A DNA stretch of 13,123 bases, from assembly GCA_016778825.1 (NCBI GenBank), contig JADHOU010000018.1, forward strand, positions 1 through 13,123, written 5' to 3'. Every line of letters begins with the position of its first letter. The first letter of the stretch is position 1. Below, one piece after another: positions 7,173 to 13,123 of the stretch. The DNA is from Candidatus Puniceispirillum sp. Lineage in GTDB: Bacteria > Pseudomonadota > Alphaproteobacteria > Puniceispirillales > Puniceispirillaceae. A program made the translations under genes and the position numbers. A model generated the notes under the pieces. The model made no database searches and was not told where the DNA came from. It was given only the letters and a program-made list of their open reading frames with translations.

Positions 7173-8636
7173 ATGAATGTGTCTGAGACCAAATCAGAAG
7201 GCTTGTTGCGTGAATATCAAATCTTAATCACCGCAGCCGAGATTGACGCCGAAGTTTCCAAAAAGCTGAAAGAAATCGCGACAACGCTAAAAATGCCCGG
7301 CTTTCGTCCCGGCAAAGTGCCGTTGTCGGTTGTGAAATCACGCTTTAGCGATCAGGTTCGCGGCGATGCGATCAAGGCAGCACTTGATGAGGGCGCTCGC
7401 CAAGCAATCGAAGGCAACGATCTTCGTCTTGCAAGCCAGCCACAGGTGGATATCAAATCTTATGAAGATGGCAAAGATCTCGAAGCATCGCTTGCATGTG
7501 AAGTCATGCCAGCAATCACGCTTCCTGATCTTGGCAAAGTTAGTGTTGATCGCCCGAAAATTGACAGCGACCCAAAAGAAGTTGAAGAAACTTTGGGACG
7601 CATTGCTGATGAAAACCGTCCAACAGCCCCAATTGCAAAGGCGCGCGCTGCAAAACTAGGCGATGTTGCGATGATCGATTTCATTGGTCGTATCAACGGC
7701 AAGGATTTTGAAGGCGGTACTGCGGAAGGCCATTCGCTTGAACTTGGTTCAAACAGCTTTATCCCGGGTTTTGAAGACGGTATTGTTGGCGCAAAGCCGG
7801 GTACAACATTCGATGTGCCGGTAACCTTCCCTGAAGATTATCAAGCCGCACATCTGGCTGGTAAATTGGCTGTTTTCGAAGTGAAACTGAATGAGCTTCA
7901 TGAAAAGGCTGATGCCAGCATTGATGATGAATTGGCAACACGCCTTGGATTTGAAAATCTTGACGGTTTGAAAGCCGCAATCGCCGAGCAGATCAATGGT
8001 CAGCATCAAACAGCCTTGCGTCAAATGACTAAGAAAAATGTCCTTGATGCTCTCGCTGAAGGCGATGCTTTTGACGTGCCGCCATCATTGTTCAAGCAGG
8101 AATACGAATCAGTGGCCCGGGCGATGAACCCGAAATCGGCTGAACAGGATCACGACCACGACCACGACCACGACCATGATCATGATCATCCTGCCGCCGA
8201 TGATGGCATGGATGATGATGCCAAAGCGGAAGCTGAATTGGTTGCCATACGCCGCGTTCGGCTTGGCCTGCTTGTCACCGAGATCGGCCGTGCAAACAAT
8301 ATTGAAGTGACCGAAGAAGATACACGCCGTGCAGTATTTGAAGAAGCACGCCGTTACCCGGGGCAAGAACAGATGGTGCTGGAATATTTCCAGAAAAACC
8401 CGCAAGCGATGCAGCAGATTGCCGGCCCAATCTTTGAAGATAAGGTTATTGATTTCATTCTTGAAATGGCCAAGGTAACCGATGTAACAATCGACACGGA
8501 TACGCTGTACGCCGCCCCAGAAGAGGCCGCAACAACCAAGAAAGCCGCGGCGAAAAAGCCAGCCGCTAAGAAGGCTGTAGCGAAAAAGCCAGATGCTAAG
8601 AAGGCTGTAGCGAAAAAGCCAGCTGCCAAGAAATAA
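7173..8636 (+). CDS. tig: trigger factor with Asp-His repeat and histone H1-like C-terminal tail
   Basis: Trigger factor binds the ribosome at the tunnel exit and shields and folds nascent chains. The N-terminal ribosome-binding domain carries the signature GFRPGKVP (43-50). An FKBP-type prolyl isomerase domain spans about 163-242 (GDVAMIDFIGRINGKDFEGG through LAVFEVKLNEL). The chaperone domain follows to about residue 450. The start at 7173 gives the expected N-terminus MNVSETKSEGL. The AAAGGAT before it is rather far, and a nearer ATG at 7164 is closed by a stop after three codons. At 487 residues it is longer than the usual 430-450. The excess is an Asp-His alternation (326-339) with an acidic stretch behind it, in the linker before IRRVRLGLLVTEIG, and a Lys/Ala/Pro tail over the last 35 residues. 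The core is ordinary; the additions are not needed for the family. Confidence 0.95.
   Translation: MNVSETKSEGLLREYQILITAAEIDAEVSKKLKEIATTLKMPGFRPGKVPLSVVKSRFSDQVRGDAIKAALDEGARQAIEGNDLRLASQPQVDIKSYEDGKDLEASLACEVMPAITLPDLGKVSVDRPKIDSDPKEVEETLGRIADENRPTAPIAKARAAKLGDVAMIDFIGRINGKDFEGGTAEGHSLELGSNSFIPGFEDGIVGAKPGTTFDVPVTFPEDYQAAHLAGKLAVFEVKLNELHEKADASIDDELATRLGFENLDGLKAAIAEQINGQHQTALRQMTKKNVLDALAEGDAFDVPPSLFKQEYESVARAMNPKSAEQDHDHDHDHDHDHDHPAADDGMDDDAKAEAELVAIRRVRLGLLVTEIGRANNIEVTEEDTRRAVFEEARRYPGQEQMVLEYFQKNPQAMQQIAGPIFEDKVIDFILEMAKVTDVTIDTDTLYAAPEEAATTKKAAAKKPAAKKAVAKKPDAKKAVAKKPAAKK
8148..8189 (+). repeat. seven-unit 6-bp repeat in tig encoding Asp-His
   Basis: Seven consecutive GAYCAY hexamers encode alternating Asp and His (residues 326-339 of trigger factor). 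The middle copies are identical (GACCAC) and the outer ones differ at third positions. Because the unit is two codons, copy-number slippage would change length but never the frame. His-rich runs of this kind often bind Ni, Zn or Cu. Confidence 0.9.
8550..8636 (+). repeat. three 30-bp repeats encoding the Lys/Ala/Pro tail of trigger factor
   Basis: Units begin with GCGAAAAAGCCAG at 8550, 8580 and 8610. The first two are full 30-base copies that differ at two adjacent bases, and the third is cut at 27 bases by the stop codon. Each encodes about AKKPxAKKAV. The near identity at DNA level indicates recent tandem duplication. Confidence 0.9.
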
Positions 8637-8664
8637 ACAGCCAAACCGGCTGATAAACAGACGA

Positions 8665-8698
8665 AAAGCGCAGGCTTTTATATCTAGCCTGCCTTTTA
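8665..8698 (+). terminator. first terminator-like hairpin after tig, possibly bidirectional
   Basis: GCAGGC / GCCTGC (8670-8675 with 8687-8692) forms a 6-bp stem with an 11-base loop. It is flanked by AAAAG on the left and CTTTT on the right, which can pair past one bulged C. The flanking A and T tracts would give a U run on either strand, though no gene arrives from the right here. Confidence 0.55.
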
Positions 8699-8710
8699 CC
8701 AGAATGATAA

Positions 8711-8737
8711 GGGCTGCCAAATTTGGCGGCCCTTTTT
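8711..8737 (+). terminator. intrinsic terminator of tig
   Basis: GGGCTGCC and GGCGGCCC form an 8-bp stem with a single T-G wobble around the loop AAATTT, followed immediately by TTTTTG. This is a good Rho-independent terminator 75 bases after the tig stop. It separates tig from clpP transcription. Confidence 0.88.
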
Positions 8738-8905
8738 GTTAGCCGTATCATGCTGGCCGTGCTTTGAGGCAGGTTTTTTTGGGCGGCTTTGATCGGGTGG
8801 GTGGTCCGATACCGCTTGGCTAGGCACCATTTCCCCAGATGGGTCGGTGTTCATGCTGGTTTTTTTGAAAATCCCTGAAAACTGGCAAGGTTTCGTGATC
8901 TTTTG

Positions 8906-8935
8906 CTTGAACCGTTTTTGCCGATGCCCATATAT
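8906..8935 (+). promoter_or_regulatory. candidate sigma32 (heat-shock) promoter of clpP
   Basis: CTTGAA (8906-8911) is followed after 14 bases by GCCCATATAT (8926-8935). This matches the RpoH consensus CTTGAA and CCCCATNT with one mismatch in the first C. Initiation near 8943 leaves a leader of about 120 bases. The same bases can also be read as a sigma70 promoter (TTGAAC, 18-base spacer, TATATT). Confidence 0.65.
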
Positions 8936-9066
8936 TAATAAAGCGGATTGCTGGCCATGGTATGAGTCTGATTGTAGGCTCAATGCTGTCGTTTTTGGTA
9001 GATGCGTGATTTAGAATGAGACGGGCTGCGCATTGCGGTCTTGCGAGATGTCCTAGGAGACAGTGA

Positions 9067-9732
9067 ATGAGCCAAAATACCGGAAGTTTTCCTTTTAGCG
9101 TGCAAGACCGGATTTATGATCCAATTCAGGCAAATCTGGTGCCGATGGTGGTTGAGCAAACCAACCGCGGCGAACGCGCCTATGATATTTTTTCGCGGCT
9201 TCTAAAAGAAAGGATTATTTTCCTGAACGGACCAATTGATGATGGTGTTGCGTCGCTTGTTTGCTCGCAATTGCTGTTTTTGGAATCTGAAAACCCAACC
9301 AAAGATATTTCAATGTATATCAATTCACCTGGTGGTATTGTGACGTCTGGTCTGGCGATTTATGACACGATGGAATATATTCGCCCCGATGTATCGACCG
9401 TTTGTATGGGTCAAGCCGCTTCAATGGGATCGCTTTTGCTGACCGCAGGCGCCGCTGGCAAGCGTTTCAGCCTGCCAAATGCGCGTATTATGACTCACCA
9501 GCCATCTGGCGGGTTTCAGGGCCAAGCAACCGATATCGAAATTCATGCCAGGGAAATTCTTGATTTACGCCAGCGTTTGAATGGCATTTATGAGAAACAT
9601 TCCGGCAAAACGATCAAACAAATCGAAAAAATTATGGATCGTGACACCTTTATGACAGCCGAAGATGCGAAAAATTTTGGCCTGATTGATGAGGTGGTTG
9701 AAAAGCGCCCAGTTCCAAAGACTGAAGGCTAA
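9067..9732 (+). CDS. clpP: ATP-dependent Clp protease proteolytic subunit (ClpP)
   Basis: ClpP is the serine peptidase that forms a double heptameric barrel and degrades proteins fed by ClpX or ClpA in the cytosol. The catalytic triad is complete: Ser119 in GQAASMGS, His144 in MTHQPSGG, and Asp193 in MDRDTFM. The spacing (25 and 49 residues) is the same as in E. coli ClpP. YINSPGG (84-90) forms part of the oxyanion region. The 221 residues include a short N-terminal extension before [16 protein letters not shown], probably removed by self-processing. AGGAG lies 7 bases before the ATG, supporting this start. It is followed by clpX after 153 bases, the usual pairing of a protease with its unfoldase, and is preceded by a heat-shock-type promoter. 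Confidence 0.97.
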   Translation: MSQNTGSFPFSVQDRIYDPIQANLVPMVVEQTNRGERAYDIFSRLLKERIIFLNGPIDDGVASLVCSQLLFLESENPTKDISMYINSPGGIVTSGLAIYDTMEYIRPDVSTVCMGQAASMGSLLLTAGAAGKRFSLPNARIMTHQPSGGFQGQATDIEIHAREILDLRQRLNGIYEKHSGKTIKQIEKIMDRDTFMTAEDAKNFGLIDEVVEKRPVPKTEG

Positions 9733-9767
9733 AGTCAAGCTTTTGCCAGATACGGAATCTCTCGATT

Positions 9768-9796
9768 TTGACTTTGGCACAGATTTTGTTTGTAAG
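9768..9796 (+). promoter_or_regulatory. candidate internal promoter for clpX
   Basis: TTGACT (9768-9773) and TGTAAG (9791-9796) are spaced by 17 bases, a reasonable sigma70-type pair. Overlapping it, TTGGCAC at 9774-9780 resembles a -24 box, but the -12 GC is GT, so sigma54 is less likely. The -35 box is also the right arm of an 8-bp inverted repeat (AAAGTCAA at 9731, TTGACTTT at 9768). Confidence 0.4.
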
Positions 9797-9833
9797 TGAC
9801 TAGGGACGCGCTCTAGACTGGAGCCACAATATA

Positions 9834-9845
9834 CCGACCGGTCGG
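9834..9845. promoter_or_regulatory. 12-bp perfect palindrome before clpX
   Basis: CCGACCGGTCGG is a perfect palindrome 40 bases before the clpX ATG. It shares the core GACCGGTC with the palindrome before tig. GC-rich dyads of this shape are common TetR-family operators, but no such regulator is in the window. Confidence 0.4.
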
Positions 9846-9885
9846 CACCAAAGCCGCCCACATGATCAAGCGCAGGAGCCGTAAA

Positions 9886-11148
9886 ATGGCAAAAAAAGAT
9901 GATGCTGATAAGGGAACTTTGTTCTGTTCTTTTTGTGGAAAGAGTCAGCATGAGGTTCGCAAGCTCATTGCAGGCCCGACGGTCTTTATCTGCGATGAAT
10001 GTGTTGAACTTTGCATGGATATTATCCGCGAAGAACATAAAACGCAGCTATCAAAAAGCCATGATGGCGTGCCAACACCGGCCGATATCAAAAGTCTTCT
10101 CGATGAATATGTAATTGGTCAGGCACGGGCAAAACGCGTTTTGGCGGTAGCTGTCCATAATCATTACAAGCGTCTGGCAAATGCTGGCCGTACGGGTGAT
10201 GTTGAAATTTCAAAATCGAACATCCTTCTTGTCGGCCCTACCGGTTGCGGCAAAACGCTGCTGGCGCAAACGCTGGCGCGGATGCTCGATGTGCCGTTCA
10301 CCATGGCCGATGCCACCACATTGACCGAGGCTGGCTATGTTGGTGAAGATGTTGAAAACATTATCCTGAAATTGCTGCAGGCCGCAGATTATAATGTTGA
10401 GCGTGCACAACGCGGCATCGTCTACATTGATGAGGTCGATAAAATTTCCCGCAAATCTGATAATCCATCAATCACGCGCGACGTATCGGGCGAGGGCGTG
10501 CAGCAGGCTTTGTTGAAGATCATGGAAGGCACCGTTGCATCCGTGCCGCCACAAGGTGGGCGCAAGCATCCTCAGCAGGAATTTTTGCAGGTTGATACAA
10601 CCAATATCCTGTTTATTTGTGGGGGAGCTTTTGCCGGTCTCGATAAATTGATCGCTGGTCGCCATACCGGTGCTGGCATTGGTTTTGGTGCTGATGTCCG
10701 TGATCCAGATGACCGCAAAATTGGTGAACTTCTTGCCGAACTTGAGCCAGAAGATTTGATCAAATTTGGTCTGATACCTGAGTTTGTTGGCCGTCTGCCA
10801 GTTTTGGCGACGCTTGAAGACCTTGATGAAGATGCCTTGATTCAGATTTTAACCAAACCGAAAAATGCGCTTTTGAAGCAATATCAAAAGCTGTTTGAAA
10901 TGGATGACGTCAATCTTGAATTCCGTGATGACGCGCTGAAAGCCGTTGCCAAAAAGGCGATCGAGCGCAAAACAGGCGCGCGCGGTCTTCGCTCAATCAT
11001 GGAAAATATCTTAATGGAGCCAATGTTTGATATTCCAACGACCGGTGATATCGAAGAGGTGGTAATCAATGCTGACGTTGTCGAAAATGGCGCCGCACCG
11101 CTCGTTGTTCATGTCAAACGGCCGCAAGGTGCAGAACGGGGCGCATAA
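9886..11148 (+). CDS. clpX: ClpX, ATP-dependent unfoldase subunit of ClpXP
   Basis: ClpX is a hexameric AAA+ unfoldase that recognises tagged proteins and threads them into ClpP. The N-terminal zinc-binding domain has the four Cys ligands C14, C17, C36 and C39. The ATPase core shows Walker A GPTGCGKT (117-124), the pore-loop motif GYVGED, Walker [11 protein letters not shown], the [19 protein letters not shown] segment and sensor 2 GARGLRSI. The [10 protein letters not shown] stretch is the IGF-type loop that docks on ClpP. The ATG at 9886 has AGGAG 7 bases upstream and the usual N-terminus; an upstream in-frame ATG at 9862 lacks both. The 420 residues are close to E. coli ClpX. Unlike Caulobacter, there is no extra gene between clpP and clpX. 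Confidence 0.97.
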   Translation: MAKKDDADKGTLFCSFCGKSQHEVRKLIAGPTVFICDECVELCMDIIREEHKTQLSKSHDGVPTPADIKSLLDEYVIGQARAKRVLAVAVHNHYKRLANAGRTGDVEISKSNILLVGPTGCGKTLLAQTLARMLDVPFTMADATTLTEAGYVGEDVENIILKLLQAADYNVERAQRGIVYIDEVDKISRKSDNPSITRDVSGEGVQQALLKIMEGTVASVPPQGGRKHPQQEFLQVDTTNILFICGGAFAGLDKLIAGRHTGAGIGFGADVRDPDDRKIGELLAELEPEDLIKFGLIPEFVGRLPVLATLEDLDEDALIQILTKPKNALLKQYQKLFEMDDVNLEFRDDALKAVAKKAIERKTGARGLRSIMENILMEPMFDIPTTGDIEEVVINADVVENGAAPLVVHVKRPQGAERGA

Positions 11149-11176
11149 TTGCTCTGTTGGTTTGTAAGGTTGGGCT

Positions 11177-11207
11177 GTTGAAAGCTGATCGTGTAAGCCC
11201 CATATCT
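11177..11207 (+). promoter_or_regulatory. candidate sigma32 (heat-shock) promoter of lon
   Basis: GTTGAA (11177-11182), 15 bases, then CCCCATATC starting at 11198. The -10 part matches the RpoH consensus CCCCATNT exactly, and the -35 part misses only the first C. Initiation near 11213 gives a leader of about 50 bases to lon. It resembles the motif before clpP. Confidence 0.65.
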
Positions 11208-11264
11208 CTAGTAGGCGCCGGATCGTGTCGTCATTCTTATTTTTCTAGTTAAGGGTTGTTTCCA

Positions 11265-13123
11265 ATGGCTGTTTCGTCTGTAACTGCGCTTCCTGTTCTT
11301 CCGCTTCGCGATATTGTGGTGTTTCCGCATATGATCGTGCCACTTTTTGTTGGCCGCGAAAAATCGATCAAGGCGCTTGAGGCTGTTATGGCTGAGGACA
11401 AGCAGATCATCCTTGCAACCCAAACTGAAGCCGGTATTGAGGATCCTGATGGTGATGGTCTTTACACCACCGGCACTGTTGGCTCGATTTTGCAGCTATT
11501 GAAACTGCCCGATGGTGCGGTAAAGGTGCTTGTTGAGGGCGGTGAGCGTTTGCGTTTGCGCCTTGATACATTGAGTGATGACAATGGCTATTTGTTTGTC
11601 GAGGCCGAGACGGCTGAACAAACGGGTGATCGCGGCGCTGATACAGCCGCGTTGAGCCGCGCAACGGTTCAGCAGTTCGAACAATATATCAAGCTGAATA
11701 AAAAGATCGCGTCAGAAGTGTTAAATGCGGTTGAGCAGGTCGATGAGGCTGATAAAATTGCCGATATGATTGCCTCGCATCTGGCCGTGAAAATCGCCGA
11801 CAAGCAGGATTTGCTTGAAACGCTTGATGTGCATGAGCGTCTTGAAAAGATTTTAGGCGTAATGGAGGGCGAAATTGGCGCGCTTCAGGTCGAAAAAAGA
11901 GTGCGCAACCGTGTCAAGCGGCAGATGGAAAAGACCCAGCGCGAATACTATTTGAACGAGCAGATGAAGGCCATCCAAAAAGAGCTTGGTGAGGGTGAGG
12001 ATGGCATGAATGAGCTTGATGAGATCGAAGCTCAGCTGAATGGCATGAAACTACCAAAGCTGGTTCGCGAAAAAGCTGCGGCCGAATTGAAAAAACTGCG
12101 CAATATGGGGCCGATGAGCGCCGAAGCAACTGTTGTTCGGAACTATCTTGATTGGATTCTTGCGCTGCCGTGGAAAAAGGCCAGCCGCCTGAAAAAAGAC
12201 ATTGTTGCAGCACGCGCGGTTCTTGATGCCGATCATTATGGTCTCGATAAAGTGAAAGACCGCATCGTTGAGTTTCTGGCTGTTCAGCAGCGTACCAAAG
12301 CCATGCGCGGGCCTATACTTTGTCTTGTTGGCCCGCCAGGTGTTGGTAAAACATCGCTTGGCAAGTCAATTGCCAAAGCAACCGGCCGTCAATATGTGCG
12401 TATGGCGCTTGGCGGCGTTCGTGATGAAGCTGAAATTCGCGGCCATCGCCGTACCTATATCGGGTCAATGCCTGGCAAGGTGCTGCAAGGCATGAAAAAA
12501 GCTGGAATGAATAATCCGCTATTCCTTCTTGATGAGGTTGACAAGCTTGGTGCTGATTGGCGCGGTGATCCGACGTCAGCTCTTCTTGAAGTGCTTGATC
12601 CAGCGCAAAATAACGCGTTTCAGGATCATTATATGGAAGTCGATTTCGACCTGTCGAATGTGATGTTTGTCACAACGGCCAATACATTGAATATGCCGCA
12701 GCCTTTGATGGACCGGATGGAAATTATCCGTCTGTCTGGCTATACGGAAGATGAAAAGCTGGAAATCGCCAAACGCCATCTGATGAAAAAGCAGCTTGAT
12801 GATCACGGCCTGAAAGACGGTGAATGCACCATCAGTGATGATGCGGTTCGTTCGATCATCCGGCTTTATACGCGGGAAGCGGGGGTTCGTAATCTTGAGC
12901 GTGAAATTGCCAAGATTGCCCGGAAAACCGTAACGGCGATCGTTTCTGGCAAAGCGACCTCAGTGACAGTCACACCCGATAATATCGAAGATTATCTTGG
13001 TGTTATCCGATTCCGCTTTGGCGAAATGGAAGACCATGACCAGATTGGTGTTAGCACCGGGCTTGCATGGACCGAAGTTGGCGGTGAATTGCTGAACATC
13101 GAAGCCGTGAAGGTGCCTGGCAA
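11265..13123 (+). CDS. lon: Lon protease, N-terminal and ATPase part (3' end outside window)
   Basis: Lon is a cytosolic hexamer combining an AAA+ ATPase and a Ser-Lys peptidase in one chain; it removes misfolded and regulatory proteins. The 619 codons visible start [21 protein letters not shown], the usual LAN substrate-binding domain (to about 205). A coiled helical part follows with [20 protein letters not shown]. Walker A is GPPGVGKT (356-363) and Walker B is FLLDEVDKL with D423 and E424, at the same numbers as in E. coli Lon. The [21 protein letters not shown]-type segment is present (here with GGV). The frame runs into the protease domain ([13 protein letters not shown]) and is cut before the catalytic Ser and Lys. 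AAGGG lies about 9 bases before the ATG. It follows clpX after 116 bases but has its own heat-shock-type promoter. Confidence 0.96.
   Translation, partial: [619 protein letters not shown]

Larger units (their letters stand above)
8637..9066. other. 430-base intergenic region between tig and clpP
   Basis: No gene is supported. In order, it holds two terminator-like hairpins (8665-8698 and 8711-8737), about 170 bases in which I see no clear signal, a sigma32-like promoter (8906-8935), and a leader of about 120 bases ending in the clpP Shine-Dalgarno AGGAG. The minus-strand open frame in this gap crosses the terminator and promoter and looks like chance. Confidence 0.7.

Noticed and set aside
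8109..8720. 203-codon minus-strand open frame opposite tig, rich in Val and aromatic residues
   Set aside because: It is an antisense shadow of the Asp-His and Lys/Ala repeats, which read as Val/Ile and hydrophobic runs on the other strand, and it also crosses the tig terminator.
8696..8983. 95-codon minus-strand open frame between tig and clpP
   Set aside because: It spans the tig terminator and the sigma32-like promoter, has no ribosome binding site, and the composition looks random.
9774..9790. sigma54 promoter between clpP and clpX (TTGGCAC then TTGT)
   Set aside because: The essential -12 GC is GT, and an overlapping sigma70-type pair explains the region better.
9862..9885. Earlier ATG for ClpX adding MIKRRSRK
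   Set aside because: The basic extension is not part of ClpX, and AGGAG is correctly placed for the ATG at 9886.

Overview
This window is a stretch of chromosomal core genes from an alphaproteobacterium. The main reasons are the gene order tRNA-Leu - tig - clpP - clpX - lon, the glnB-glnA pair, and a ParE with alphaproteobacterial-type sequence. The base composition is moderate by eye, unlike the very GC-rich rhizobia. A marine lineage such as SAR116 or a relative of the Rhodospirillales would fit, but this placement is inference. I see no integrase, transposase, phage gene, CRISPR array, toxin-antitoxin pair or defence island. Every long gene is intact except the two cut by the window edges.

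Left part (1-5117): the 3' end of an alpha/beta hydrolase (+) meets, tail to tail, a minus-strand pair made of parE (topoisomerase IV subunit B) and a small four-helix membrane protein. Upstream of parE lie a 16-bp triple tandem repeat and a strong intrinsic terminator that ends the glnB-glnA operon (PII signal protein and type I glutamine synthetase, minus strand).

Middle (5118-7172): a 374-base divergent region carries a perfect 17-bp palindrome and a weak sigma54-like element in front of glnB. On the other side is a plus-strand pair of overlapping genes: an AhpD-like peroxidase-related protein and a PaaI-type hotdog thioesterase. Next come tRNA-His(GUG), with a candidate promoter, and tRNA-Leu(UAG).

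Right part (7173-13123): a protein quality-control cluster of trigger factor, ClpP, ClpX and Lon (cut at the right edge). Trigger factor folds nascent chains at the ribosome. ClpXP and Lon are the main ATP-dependent cytosolic proteases. Heat-shock (sigma32/RpoH)-type promoter motifs sit in front of both clpP and lon, which ties the proteases to one stress response. This trigger factor has two low-complexity additions: a seven-unit Asp-His repeat and a histone H1-like Lys/Ala/Pro tail built from 30-bp DNA repeats.

I did not find a convincing undescribed system. The observations most worth a second look are the two additions to trigger factor, the paired sigma32-like promoters and the putative nitrogen-control element upstream of glnB.
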